Positions 23,004-34,177 of a stretch of DNA of 64,000 nt are shown piece by piece (the stretch's first letter is position 1; the number at the start of each line of letters is the position of its first letter). The notes beneath the pieces were generated by a model. That model made no database searches. It saw nothing but the letters and a program-made list of their open reading frames with translations, and was not told the origin of the DNA. Source of the DNA: Symsagittifera roscoffensis (Eukaryota > Xenacoelomorpha > Acoela > Convolutidae); assembly GCF_963678635.1 (NCBI RefSeq), contig NC_087063.1:16623006-16687005 (forward strand), given 5' to 3'. The position numbers were made by a program, and so were the translations under genes.

Positions 23004-23445
23004 TTTTTCGTTTAATGACTGTTAATATATAACTATCGATGTGTCTAATTGGTTGATTCCAATTATACAAGTGTACTGGTTTGTGTTTATATTGCTTTTT
23101 TATTCTTCTTTTTTCTCTTTTTGATGAATTTGAAGTTGTTTCTGAATCGGAAAAATATAATTGATCGTGAATGGGACAATTTTTATCAATTGATTCCTTT
23201 AATTTGTAGAGTTCATCTAAATTGCTGGCTTCTGATTCTGAAAATGCGTTTCTATTTTTTGAAAATCTTTTTCGTGTGATTTGTCTTTGTTTGTTTATTT
23301 TTTTGTCTTTTTTTGTCAGTTGTTTTGTTCTAATGTATCCAACTGTTTGCGTATGAGGTGTGATTAAAAGGTCGTATTTTTGGTTATCTATCTCGCAGTT
23401 GTGTAAAACGATTGTTTGTTTATTTCCTAGATTTTTGAATGACAT
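22960..23445 (-). CDS. 161-residue ORF upstream of Gag
   Basis: Begins MSFKNLGNKQTIVLHNCEID and includes a Lys/Arg-rich block (TKKDKKINKQRQITRKRF) and a Ser/Asp patch (FSDSETTSNSSKREKRRIKK). The end overlaps the gag ATG by 44 bp in another frame. It could be the matrix part of Gag, read through a frameshift or split from it by an indel, or a separate small protein. The basic, nuclear-signal-like composition fits nucleic-acid binding. Confidence 0.5.
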   Translation of the reverse strand: MSFKNLGNKQTIVLHNCEIDNQKYDLLITPHTQTVGYIRTKQLTKKDKKINKQRQITRKRFSKNRNAFSESEASNLDELYKLKESIDKNCPIHDQLYFSDSETTSNSSKREKRRIKKQYKHKPVHLYNWNQPIRHIDSYILTVIKRKNEQEFLQEFTLKFV

Positions 23446-23489
23446 AAGGTTTAGGATGAGGGATGCAAAAAGTTGTTAGGTAATTTCTA

Positions 23490-23930
23490 TTTTCTTAGAC
23501 TGTTAGTCCTTACGATTTTTTGGTTAGCTTAACCTGGGTCTTTTTGTTCAGGGTTGGAGAGAAAAGTATATCGATTCCGAAGAATGATTTTTTACTTTCT
23601 CGTGGCTAGTCTAAGCTAAGGTGTTAACTTACTTAATCTTACTTAGGGGTAGTGATTGTGTTCAAGGGTTGGAGAATAGTAAATCGATCCACAAGGTTCA
23701 GGTATAATTAGAACGCAAGTAGTTCGTTAGATAGTATTTTAAACTTACTAAGTCTAATATTTATCCTGGGTCTGGTAAGAGGAGGGTTCAAGTGAAGGAT
23801 GAATAACCGAAGTTCTTCACTGTTTATCCTAATTTGAATTAAATCCTAGTTTTATTAAAAAATTTCTATTAATCTTGGGTCGTTTGGAAGGGTTGGATAG
23901 TGAATCGACGTTTGAGGTCATTAGACACTT
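23490..23930 (-). repeat. Four imperfect ~115-bp repeats in the element leader
   Basis: A GGGTTGGA(GAATA)GT..ATCGAT-type core recurs near 23551, 23666, 23783 (weak) and 23890. Each is preceded by a T-rich block with CTTAACTTACTTA or CTTACTAAGTC words. Spacing is 107-117 bp. A shorter pair, TCCAAGGATA(G/A)GCCTTGAT, lies at about 23980 and 24029. Confidence 0.55.
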
Positions 23931-24362
23931 GCTAAGTGGGTGGGGAGAACACAATTGTTCTTTTTGATCCAAGGATAGGCCTTGATGATCAGGGTTTAAT
24001 TTTAGTGAAATAGAAAATTAATTAAAATCCAAGGATAAGCCTTGATATTTAAGTGAATTTAAGTTTAAAATGGTTTAAGTTTATCTAGGAAAAAGATTTA
24101 GTTTTTTAATGATATTAGTGAACTTATGTTTGCTGTTATGTTTATGTGATAAAGCTGGGACAACAGATGATTTTAAGATTACTAACAATTTATTGTCATG
24201 CTACTAATTTTTATTTTCATTTTCAATAAATATTTTTCAAACATGTTTTATATAAGACTGCAGAAGTTATGAAAACAATCTGAGATTATTTTATCAATCG
24301 TTATTGCATATTAATAATTTTGTTTAGCGCCTGAAATGATCATGAAGATTTACTTCAAGTTT

Positions 24363-24596
24363 TTATGTTTGCAAATGAAAATCTAAATTCATTGCTAATA
24401 AGATTCTAAATATAAAAGTTTGTGTTGGCTTTTGCCGTACGATCATAAAACTATTTGGTAAGTTTCTACTTTGTCGTATGTCGTCCCTTGTTCGAGGTCT
24501 TCTTCCAATTCCGGATAGTTCTGTTATCGTTCGGAATATCGGCTCTGATCTATTGAGTCGTAGAGACATTTCGATTAAATTATTGCCGTATAACAT
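24363..24596 (-). CDS. Small ORF (77 residues) in the 5' leader of the giant element
   Basis: First ATG-started ORF after the 5' LTR: MLYGNNLIEMSLRLNRSEPI..., with an Arg-rich middle (GIGRRPRTRDDIRQSRN). It is copied at 33446-33679 only because the segment was duplicated, so there is no independent evidence of coding. It could be a leader peptide or a 5' coding exon joined to downstream ORFs by splicing. Confidence 0.3.
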   Translation of the reverse strand: MLYGNNLIEMSLRLNRSEPIFRTITELSGIGRRPRTRDDIRQSRNLPNSFMIVRQKPTQTFIFRILLAMNLDFHLQT

Positions 24597-24662
24597 TTTA
24601 AAAATGTTTTTTTTAAATTCTAATCTATTTTTTGGTTAATTCTAAGCTATTAAGGTCTTTTG

Positions 24663-24682
24663 CGAGACTTATGTTCGCACCA
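24663..24682 (-). promoter_or_regulatory. Primer-binding site of the giant element
   Basis: Two bases after the 5' LTR the minus strand reads TGGTGCGAACATAAGTCTCG. The TGG start pairs with a tRNA CCA end; the tRNA was not identified. The duplicated copy at 33747-33765 differs at one position. Confidence 0.6.
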
Positions 24683-24684
24683 GA

Positions 24685-25094
24685 TGAGTTATGACCTATG
24701 TGGTTAACTCATAGAGTAATTTCGGATAGGGTACACCGTCTGCTCGTCACGCTATCTTATTTTCGGCCGGATAGATTCGTGCAACTTCTTAGTCTAATGC
24801 CGATCCTAATCTTACTCGTATACTTTCTAGTCTCAGGGTGTTTAACTAGTCTCTGCTAGGCTCAATAGATCTAGGGTATACTGGTTTGTTGCGGCTGCTG
24901 AAGTTCTCTTGGAGAGACAACTAATATCTAAGTTAAATTCAAATCTCTCTGGTGCTGAAATTACAAGTAATTTCAGCACTTACAAATAAGTGGGTTGTTA
25001 GTTAGATGGATCATGATTGGTTAATATTAAATACTTTACAGTGGTAAAATATCTAATTTATCCAATCATAAAATGTAGTTTGGATCAGGTTCCA
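24685..25094 (-). repeat. 5' LTR of the giant element
   Basis: TGAGTTATGACC...CAGGTTCCA, 410 bp, followed by the ATAG target duplication. It is indistinguishable by eye from the duplicated LTR at 33768-34177. Confidence 0.9.
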
Positions 25095-25726
25095 ATAGGA
25101 ATGCGACAGAACACATTTCTGAGAAATACAAAACCAATCCAGTTGAGCATAAATGAAATGTGTTTTTATTTTTTATAGGGGGGGGGGGGGGGAGATTCTT
25201 TACAAGGTGGGGGGGGATAGTTAACATATCCAAATATCGTATAGTGTCTTCAACTTTTGTAACAAGTTTTGGCGAATCTAATATTGAATTTCTACTGGCG
25301 AACCTAAAAACTTAGCGCAAGTTTGGATTCGCGTGTTTTGAGTAGCAAATTCTGATACCATGAGCGAATTTCAAGATTAAGTCGAGTGATACTAAAATCC
25401 CATAGAAAGCGGCATCAATTGTTAGCTCTAAGATCCCGTTCCGAGTAAATTTTTTTTAGGATGATCTGAAATTGCATTTTTCATCTAAATTTCAGAAGTG
25501 AAACATGTTATGTAAAAATAACGCTTGGGTGCTTAAGATGGATCCTCTTTAACTATATCCCCCTATAAAGAAACAAATCAACGGTTAAGCATATGAGAAA
25601 TTTATACCTAGTAACGAATCTCTCCCCCTCCCCTCTTTTGTAAAAATATATATAGTGAAGACAGGCTCTAATAACTTATTATTTTGGAATTTATATAAAC
25701 ATATATACATATGAGTTTTCTTACAG
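25095..25726 (+). other. Intron between the giant element and exon B1
   Basis: G-runs at 25180-25220 and a T-rich tract before the acceptor TTTTCTTACAG. Nothing else is recognised. Repeated at 34178-34808. Confidence 0.5.
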
Positions 25727-26003
25727 ATAGGAGATGTAGTCGGAGGTGGTATGGCAGATGCAGTCGAATGGAGAATCAATATGGAACATTGCACTCTACC
25801 AAATTTCTTTTTCTGCCTCGTTCCTAACGTTCCCGATGCCACAACGGAAGCAGTTCACCAGACATACCTCGAGTACTTTTCGTCCATACCCGACCTGCAC
25901 CAGTTCACTAGTAGTGGTGAGAAGTACGGATTCGTGTACTTCGAATATGGGAAGTATGGTCTTGTTCCTTCTCTGAAAGTCGCCACTTTCATGGACAAGT
26001 CAG
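25727..26003 (+). CDS. Exon B1 of the modular gene (left duplicate)
   Basis: Phase 0 to 1, 277 bp. It encodes IGDVVGGGMADAVEW..., Cys in MEHCTLPN, FFFCLVPNVP, then EKYGFVYFEYGKYGLVPS. Both B-module cysteines and the Tyr-Gly-Phe hairpin are present. Donor GTGAGA. The duplicate at 34809-35085 differs at five bases, four of which change the protein. Confidence 0.85.
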
Positions 26004-26238
26004 GTGAGACGAATATAGTTCGGAGTCTTTTGTAACTGAGCAATTGAACTAACGCTTTTTAAAATCTAGAAACAACTTTTTGCTCCAGGTTCTGCGTTGC
26101 AATGGCAGTAAAAAGAAGTTCAAAAAATCATTACCTAGAAAGTTCTAAAAATCATTACCAAAACATTATATCATTTTAACTACACCCAAACAAAATGGAA
26201 GTTTTTTTGAATATCCCTTCAATAGTTGGCAATTTCAG

Positions 26239-26384
26239 ATCCTGATTGCGTGGAGCCTGTCACGAATGTATTCACCCACTCTGAGACGGGGGCCGAGCTG
26301 TTAGCTGAGATGCGCCCCCTCCCCCACATAGACACAGTTGTTCTGCAGAACTACAGGGGACAATACACTTGCTGGACCAGATCG
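26239..26384 (+). CDS. Exon A2 of the modular gene (left duplicate)
   Basis: Phase 1 to 0, 146 bp: DPDCVEPVTNVF..., VVLQNYRGQYTCWTRS, donor GTAGGG. In the left duplicate it joins in frame to exon B1' at 34809. It is identical by eye to 35321-35466. Confidence 0.85.
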
Positions 26385-26675
26385 GTAGGGTAACTTCTCG
26401 AGCGCACTTTGATATGTTTTAAGATAACTGCAATTTCTTTTTTGAATGTCTTAAAGTCTTTTTCAGATCTGCAATGATAATTGGCTTCCCGCGCGGTCAA
26501 AGTTGACAGTAGAATTGATTTCAATCGAATTAAATCGATTATTATACAGATATTATGCTATGTAAAAATCAGTTTATGGTAGACCATTCACATATGAAAA
26601 CCAACTTAGAATGGAATTAAACTAATTGCAAAATAAAAAAAATTTTGGAAGGTGGAACATCCATAAAACACATTA

Positions 26676-27387
26676 CGAGGTCAAACTGTGTACTGGATAG
26701 GCGCACAATTTTGTGTCTGTATGTTCCTGGATTCCAAAAACTAATCTTTAAACGTGTTCCAAAATGTAAGTGATTCCACTTACAAAACTTCAGTGAATTC
26801 CGCGTACAATTGAGTGTAACGTAAATTTTCTCGGCACAATTGTTGTGTCGTGGATTCCGCAAACTGTAAGTGGATTCCGCGAAATGTAACCGGATTCCGA
26901 ATTCTGTTAGTGGATTCCGAATTTTGTTCAAATAGAACTTGTATATGAACAATTAAAAGCTGAGCTGGAATTCTCATCTCTACCAATGCGGAATTTAAAA
27001 GTGAAATCAAATCATGTAATTAAAAGATACAATTTTAAACGCTACTATTTATATACATAAATGTAAACGGAATCCGCAAAGAATTTGCGGATTCCACTTA
27101 CACTTTGCGGATTCCGCTTACAGTTTTGGATTCTGCAACGGCTCAGTTTAACTATGCACATGTCTTATTGTTTGTTTATGGGCTCCACAAACTCTTTTGG
27201 ATTCCGCAAACTTGTCTATTTTTTGGAGCAATTTTGAGCGGAACATCGTTTTAAGCATTTGTTTGTGGAATCCATAACAACAAAGAAGATCAAAGAAAAA
27301 TAGCAATGATGTGGATTCCGCAACAAATCTGATTTTGGCCTGCTGTGGAACCCGCTTACAATGCACAGAATGCACAGTTTGGCTTCG
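26676..27387. mobile_element. MITE with TA target duplication and internal GGATTCCGC iterations
   Basis: Ends are CGAGGTCAAACTGTG and, inverted, CACAGTTTGGCTTCG, each next to TA, as in Tc1/mariner-type elements. The interior holds about a dozen GGATTCCGC/GGATTCCAC words in the orientation TGCGGATTCCGCTTAC. Other copies: 35757-36492 (duplicate) and 52876-53473 (inverted). No coding capacity. Confidence 0.65.
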
Positions 27388-28198
27388 TAATGCAGTCAAC
27401 TAAATTGCTTTAGTTTTGCTTTTCTTTCGAAACTTGAAAAGTTTCTCACTCAAGAAAAATCTCGGATCAACCGTCCAATCTACTCCCCCTCCCTAAGTGA
27501 CATACATTAGAATGTCTTCCCCAAGAATATGAATTCTGAAAGATAATCCAATATGTATCTCATACAAACGCGCGCATAATGTAACAATTTCAAAGTTTTT
27601 TAATGCAATGTACTATGATGGGCCACAAATTAGTGAAACAAGATTTTTAGTCATGTTTCGATAAATATTTCTGCTAAATAGAGAATATATCATTCTCTTC
27701 AAATTTAGATTGTATAAAATTCGTATTTTCCCCCTTAAATCGCTTTTGTTAGGCAATTGAACATATAATCGAAAACTCAACTTAGAACAATTATTTTTGG
27801 CGCAGAAAAGTTGCAAGTTTTTCATACTTTTTGTTTTCAGGCAAATTTCAAAACAAAGAGTCAATTGAAAAAGATACATTATTATTTAAATTGCAGTTTT
27901 CTCTTTTTTAAATAGTTGACAAAATCTGAATAAATTCTTCAACTATTCTTTTCAAAATGATCCCAGAGACAAGCATAAAAGTCAATTTTATTAACAAAAA
28001 ATCCAAAGAAACAGACTCCAAAAAACAAAAACGTGGTTTTAAATCAATTTAAGTTCAACTGGTTGTGATTTTTAAGGCTCAATTTTTGTATAACAAACTG
28101 TTTTTATTTCAGTTTAAATTGAGTTCATAAGTATTTGCTGCCTTATCTGTATAAAATTGATTGCAATACGTTTCTTGTCGAGACGGGTTGATTATAAG
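27388..28198 (+). other. Intron without a recognised feature
   Basis: AT-rich. An open frame at 27613-27879 has no support. The right duplicate is 36493-37279. Confidence 0.4.
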
Positions 28199-28484
28199 TG
28201 TGGTATTCCCTAAATCCTATCTAAAAAGTGAACTAAAATTAAGGTTGATTACTAGTAAAGTTAATAAGTAGATATGGAATAATAGAATTGTTTAGCAACT
28301 ATAATTTTTCAATAGTTTACGAAGAGTGATTTAGCTTTAGCAGCGCAAAGCTGATGAACATAATAGACACAATTGGCAGGTGTCTACTTCATAGCGATCA
28401 AACGATCAACATTAAAAGAATATAGGACAATTCATTTCAACCTTATGTCCTAAAACAATTGGTGGTCAACACACTATCACCACA
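28199..28484 (-). repeat. 3' LTR of the gypsy-2 element (left copy)
   Basis: TGTGGTATTCCCTAAATCC...GTGGTCAACACACTATCACCACA; matches 37757-38043 and 44366-44647. The flank ATTATAAG is shared with the right copy. Confidence 0.85.
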
Positions 28485-31400
28485 TTTTGCCCTCTAGGAA
28501 AATTTCGTACAAAGTGTGAAGTTCATTTCACTGTAAGCAAAGTAATCAAAGAGTTTCAAAAGCTTAATCAGTTTTCTTACCTTGAACTTGGTCTGGTTTA
28601 TAAACCGCAAACATAGGTCTTTTCAAATTTCTCCTTGGCGATGGTGACGATGTTTTCCCTGACGGACGAAGACGGAAAATCCCCCGGCGATATTTGAATT
28701 GTCTGAACCTTCTCCTCGCCTGAGTTCTCTTCCAAACTCTTAATTGAATGTTTTAGCGGCCAAAGAACTGAGTTTGCCGCTTATTTCTGCCTGCTGACCG
28801 GTTCGAACTATTTGATACTTGTAAGTCTTTGTCTTCGTTTCCACTCCTTTCGTTTCAATTCTTCTCTCGTCTGGATGATTCTGAAGTTTTGGTTTCTTCA
28901 GACTTCTGTTCCGCTTCTACTGAAGTGGTTCGAGAGCCAGTTGCTTTCTTCGCATCCCCTTCCTTGCTTAGTGAAGGCTTCGTCTTCCACACTATTGTAA
29001 CCGACGATATGGCTCCTGTTTTCCCTTTCTCCACATTGGGTATAGACTATATCGAACAGTTTTCCGCTACATTCTGACTTGTTCTCCGCACATTCTTTGC
29101 TACAATTGGCACTGATGATATCGGGCACTTGTTTGTCGTCTGGATTTCTGGCTCATTCACTCTTGGTACTGCCTGTACTTCATTTTCCGGGGAGCTACTC
29201 GAAGACAAAGTTAAGTCTATATTCCGCCGCTTGGGATGTTTCGCTGTACATTTGGCGAGGCTGTATATCTGGCTGCTAAATCTGATAGCTTTTTCTTGGA
29301 TATCTTCGTCAATGATATATACAGCTTTCTTGTCTTTGCTAGTAGTTTATCTAATTTTCGCAAAAGGTTCGTCTTTATTTTCTTAATCTGAATCTTCTAT
29401 CGATGATGATACCGGAGATACGTCTGGCCTCGCAGACTATGTACTGGTGGTCTGTTCGGTTTGGTCGAACTGTCTCGATATAGCGGCTTCCTCGGCGTAC
29501 TTGCGGCTGGTGTCTTTGAACCTAAATCTGAACAATGTACTGATATGGATTTCGGTTAGATGTTTTGTGGTTCTTCCTAATTACTTTCCTCTTATCTGTG
29601 ATGTAGGTGTTGTTAGTAATTCTAACAAGTTTTTCATTAACAATTTTGAAAAATGGCCGGCCCGATTTCCTATCCAACATCTTTCGATAATTAACTACTT
29701 TCTCCGGATAATGCAGTAGATCGATTGGCCTCTGACCTGACATCTCTTGTTCTTCATGATATCATCAGTTTCTACATCAAATCTTAGTGTCCCTTCAAGG
29801 AGATCGCTTCCGAAACTCGCTTCGAGAAGATGGTTCCTGTCTGTCAGTTTCTTCAGCGCTTCTGATTCCTCTTCATGTGTGAGGTGCCTCTTGTGCAGTT
29901 TCCAATCAATTGCCGCCTTTGCCAGATTCTCTAGGGCCCTGATGCTATCTGGTTCTTCCGCTGACGTTTTCAATTTTGTTGAAACGTCTCTACTCACCAT
30001 TCCCTTCCTGACAACATTCAGTCTGGTCCTTGAATCGGCCAATTCTCGCATTTGTTCTGGCTTCAGCATGCATCTCTCGAGCTTTATTTGATCTGAATCT
30101 AAAGAATAGATTAGTTTATCCCTAAAAATAAACCATTCTGTATTTGGTTTTCGGCCATATTGGAGTTCAAATGGGAAGTTCTTTAGGATACTGTGACGTG
30201 TTATACGAATATCTTCTAATATCGATTTTACTGCTGATTGAGTATCCTCAAAGTTTGGGTCCAACTGCATAGTGCCTAATTTCTTTTTCAGAGTCTGTAT
30301 ACACCTTTCCATCAATCCGCAACCGGGTTCATATGTGGTTCATCCTCTTAGATTTGCAAGACTCTGCTAGCTTAGCGTTTTTTGATCCAAACTAATGATC
30401 TGTTCTCAAATTTTTCGGTATGCTATGTTGATTTATGTAGTTATTAAGAACTTTAAGTATTTTTTCGCTGCCCGAGCTTCTAATAATTTAATAATCATGT
30501 CAGATGGATATTTCGGAAACCGGTCAATTGCAACTTGAATAAAAAAAATTCTTCTTTTGAATCTAACATGGGTCCAACGAAGTCCACTTGAAGCTCTTTG
30601 TTCGGTCCGGAGAGGTCTGGCAGAGGTTCTGATGGGTTGAAAGATTTGAATGTTTTGAGGTCCTTATCATACAGGGAGCATGATCAGCAAGATTGGAATA
30701 TAACTATGATTTCTCTGTGCATCTTCGGCCACCAGAGATATTGTGCAGCGTCTACCATGGCTTTCTGAGATGGGTGTGTTCTATGCAGTCGAGCCTTAAC
30801 AGTCTTCCTCAGACAAGTAGGAATCGCCACCCTGTTGTCGACGATGATACAGTCGTTGATCACTGATGCATCGTCACAGAAGTTGGCCAAGTAGCAGCCC
30901 AGTCGTAGTAATCCCTCTCTATCCTTTGCTAGTATAGGCTTCCTTAGTTGTCCTAAATAACTGTCTTCTGTTGTCAGTTCCCCGACTAGGTCCGCATCTA
31001 GGATCTTTTGGAGTCCTGTTGTGAAAGACTTTGGTTCTGGTGTGAGAATCGGGATTTTCGGTGTCGTCGTGTTTCTGGCCTGGCTTGGGATCATATTGAC
31101 TCTCACTAACTTCTTCGCCATGTTCACCCTGAAGTTCGAAAGTATTATGGCATAGTTCACCTTGTGTCACTCTATTGCGTTTCGTGTTTGCATTGAGGGT
31201 TTCTACTGGTTGTCACGATTCAGCCCTGCTTCTCTCAATGATTTTTTTAAGGAGGGTCAACTTTACTCATATGGTTTCTCTGAAAATTCAATATTTTTAA
31301 GTTATCTAGTATTGAAGAACTTAAGCTGATGAGCTTTAGATGTAACGTCGGAGACGATGATTTCTTATATTTCTGGCTGAATATAACTTCGCCTCCTCTG

Positions 31401-33213
31401 ACTAGTTGAATTCTGCTCGGACACCCTCTCGTGGTGATCTGGTTAGATGCGGCAAAGTCTTGAATAAATTACAAATAGTTTATTCCGATTGGTTGAAAAT
31501 TCCGCCTCATGTAACTTCGCCATCTCGCAATGAGTTGCAAATTTGCATAAACTGTTTTGATTGGTTAAAATATTTGCTGCGTAAAATGCAATATGTACAG
31601 GAGGGATGTGGATTTGCATGAAGTAATTTAATCGGCCATTTTAAGAATCGCATGACAAGGCGCCCTCTTGCGGATGTTTGTACATTCGCATATTCGCTTG
31701 TGATTGGATGGGACTTATGGATCGATTGTTGCTTCTAAATCGGCGGTTCTATTCCATTGATTTGATTGGGTAAAATTTTTGTATACATCATTGTCTCCCT
31801 TTTCCGGCAATCGGGTAACTAATTGTAGTCTTTTGATTAAAATCCTCTCAAAAAAAACTAAATTTCTATGGGTATAGACTGTTCGTTTTTTGATGAGCGT
31901 GAATTAACTGAAGTATTTTAAGGTAAAAGGTTTTTTTTTGATATTTTTGGTGGCGTATTGATCACTCTAAATGCCTTATTGATATTTCAAAGGCCTTGAT
32001 TACGAATTTCTCATCGTATTTTGAAATAGGTGGTGCCGCAAACTTAGGACTTCTCGAGAAGTAATCAGCCATTCATATTTTAGCGCCTGCAATGTTGGAT
32101 GGCAACATTCTGTCTGCCCATCTGGTTAATCTGGACTGGTAAATCTTATTTTCACAATTTTTTGTCAAAGCTGTAACTGTAGCTTTATGGTCGATTAGAA
32201 TTTGAAATTGGTTCCCCAGCAAATAGCTTCTGAAAAATTCGCATGAACAAACGACTTCGAGCAGTTCCAGCTCGTTTAAGCTATACTTTTGTTCAGCTGT
32301 AAAAGTAACCGTTAAAGTGAAGGTAATTGGTACTCATTTGTCCGGTTCTATCTCTTGCTCCAACGCTGCTTTTTTTTTTATTTGCCCCCGGCCTGCTCAG
32401 TGCAGGACCAACCGTGGCGGAGGGGGAGATGTCATCCATTTCGCCGCAGCCGGTCCCACCTTGAGGAGGCGGATGACACTGGGACCCCTCCTCAACGCTG
32501 CTCCCAATCCCTTGTGACTTGCATCACATTTAATCCTTCCTTGTTTGGATGAGTCATAATAGTACATTTTGTTTGGGTATGTTGGCATTCAGTTCTGATA
32601 TATTTTGAAAAGCGTTGTTTGCCTCTTCACTCTAAATGAACTTCTTCTGGTTGTGTGCTTGTAGTGATGATTGCAGTGGCTCAGTGTACTTTTGTAGATT
32701 AGCATTAAATCTGGATATATGATTCAATATACCCATACAAGATCTGAGCTGTTTCAGAGATTTTGGTGGTTGTAGAGCTAATACTGTTTCTATCTTTGAG
32801 TGTTTCGGTCTTATTCCTGTATCGTCGATCTCGAATTCCAGCCAGATTAGGTTGGTTTTTGAGAATTCGCTTTTACTCATTTTTATAGCAAATCATTCTG
32901 TGTCTAATCTTGATAAAACTTCGTCGACTATTTCGTTATGGCTGTTAATTGGTCCTTTTGACACTTTTAAGATATCATCTAAGAAACAGATTACTCCTTG
33001 TATTCCTTTAATTGTGTTGTCCATCGCCTTCTGAAATTCCTTCCGCATGCCTGATAATCCATAAAAACCGGTTTTAAAACTTCATGATCCCGTAAATTCC
33101 AAATAAACTATGCTAAAGTTACACTGTTTGCTGACGGATTCATTTACTGGTACTAACTGAATGCATATTTCAGGTCTGAAGACGTAAACCAAACTGTGCC
33201 TTCTGATTTGGAC
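28485..33213 (-). pseudogene. pol: Gypsy-2 pol, left copy, truncated in the RT by the duplication junction
   Basis: Minus-strand order from the right: RT palm and connection near 33040-32630 (GIQGVICFLDDIL in a broken frame; EFSKTNLIWLEFEIDDTG), RNase H remnants to about 31900, integrase zinc domain near 30800-30680 (HRTHPSQKAMVDAAQYLWWP), integrase core end at 30315-29695 (MMERCIQTLKKKLGTMQLD; PFELQYGRKPNTEW) and a C-terminal tail to about 28500. Frameshifts separate most pieces. There is no gag or protease, because the tandem duplication joined the RT to the leader of the giant element at 33213. Plus-strand ORFs here are shadows. Confidence 0.8.
32371..32492 (-). mobile_element. 122-bp poly-A retroposon (SINE-like) with 10-bp target duplication
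   Basis: Flanked by CAACGCTGCT (32361-32370 and 32493-32502), which is single in the right duplicate (near 41878). On the minus strand the insert starts AGGAGGGGTCCCAGTGTCATC and ends AAATAAAAAAAAA, so it was integrated as poly-A RNA. The body is GC-rich and folds: GGAGGGG with CCCCTCC, GTGTCATCC with GGATGACAT, and a 3' hairpin GGTCCTGC/GCAGGCC. The source RNA was not identified. Confidence 0.75.
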
Positions 33214-33767
33214 TTCTGTTATGTTTAGGTGATAAAGCTGGGACAACAGATGATTTTAAGATTACTAACAATTTATTGTCATGCTACTAATTTTTATTTT
33301 CATTTTCAATAAATATTTTTCAAACATGTTTTATATAAGACTGCAGAAATTATGAAAACAATCTGAGATTATTTTATCAATCGTTATTGCATATTAATAA
33401 TTTTGTTTAGCGCCTGAAATGATCATGAAGATTTACTTCAAATTTTTATGTTTGCAAATGAAAATCTAAATTCATTGCTAATAAGATTCTAAATATAAAA
33501 GTTTGTGTTGGCTTTTGCCGTACGATCATAAAACTATTTGGTAAGTTTCTACTTTGTCGTATGTCGTCCCTTGTTCGAAGTCTTCTTCCAATTCCGGATA
33601 GTTCTGTTATCGTTCGGAATATCGGCTCTGATCTATTGAGTCGTAGAGACATTTCGATTAAATTATTGCCGTATAACATTTTAAAAATGTTTTGTCTAAA
33701 TTCTAATCTATTTTTTGGTTAATTCTAAGCTATTAAGGTCTTTTGCGAGACTTATGGTCGCACCAGA

Positions 33768-34177
33768 TGAGTTATGACCTATGTGGTTAACTCATAGAGT
33801 AATTTCGGATAGGGTACACCGTCTGCTCGTCACGCTATCTTATTTTCGGCCGGATAGATTCGTGCAACTTCTTAGTCTAATGCCGATCCTAATCTTACTC
33901 GTATACTTTCTAGTCTCAGGGTGTTTAACTAGTCTCTGCTAGGCTCAATAGATCTAGGGTATACTGGTTTGTTGCGGCTGCTGAAGTTCTCTTGGAGAGA
34001 CAACTAATATCTAAGTTAAATTCAAATCTCTCTGGTGCTGAAATTACAAGTAATTTCAGCACTTACAAATAAGTGGGTTGTTAGTTAGATGGATCATGAT
34101 TGGTTAATATTAAATACTTTACAGTGGTAAAATATCTAATTTATCCAATCATAAAATGTAGTTTGGATCAGGTTCCA
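33768..34177 (-). repeat. Duplicated 5' LTR of the giant element
   Basis: Copy of 24685-25094 carried by the segmental duplication. It is preceded by the duplicated leader (33216-33767, including the 77-residue ORF at 33446-33679) but has no element body, so it is an orphan promoter-bearing LTR inside a host intron, minus sense. Confidence 0.9.

Larger units (their letters stand above)
6499..25094 (-). mobile_element. Giant env-bearing Ty3/gypsy-like LTR element, about 18.6 kb
   Basis: Two 410-bp direct repeats with TG...CA ends bound the element and are flanked by ATAG on both sides (6495-6498 and 25095-25098). Transcription sense is minus: 5' LTR at 24685-25094, primer site, leader, Gag, protease, RT/RNase H, integrase, an STP-rich ORF with two membrane segments, envelope-like glycoprotein, a second STP-rich ORF, a 336-residue ORF, long 3' noncoding region, 3' LTR at 6499-6908. 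The pol order PR-RT-RH-INT fits Ty3/gypsy. The LTRs differ at about eight positions by eye, so the insertion is not new. Frameshifts and stops occur in gag, pol and env, so this copy is probably inactive. It lies in an intron, antisense to the host gene. Confidence 0.9.
24133..33213. repeat. Tandem segmental duplication, left copy (about 9.08 kb)
   Basis: It starts inside the giant element leader (CTGTTATGTTTATGTGATAAAGC) and ends inside the RT of the second gypsy element (...CTTCTGATTTGGAC). It contains a 5' LTR, host exons B1 and A2, a MITE and a truncated gypsy element. The junction to the right copy lies at 33211-33216. Confidence 0.9.

Noticed and set aside
23490-24070. Possible CRISPR-like array in the leader repeats
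   Set aside because: The repeats are long, deg­enerate and lack uniform spacers; the host is a eukaryote and the array lies inside an LTR element.
28812-29400. Plus-strand ORFs in gypsy-2 (and copies at 38353-38940)
   Set aside because: They are antisense to the Pol tail and their similarity only reflects the segmental duplication.
6499-34177. Three LTR copies as evidence of two giant-element insertions
   Set aside because: The third copy lies within the tandem duplication with the same flanks on both sides, so it was copied rather than inserted.
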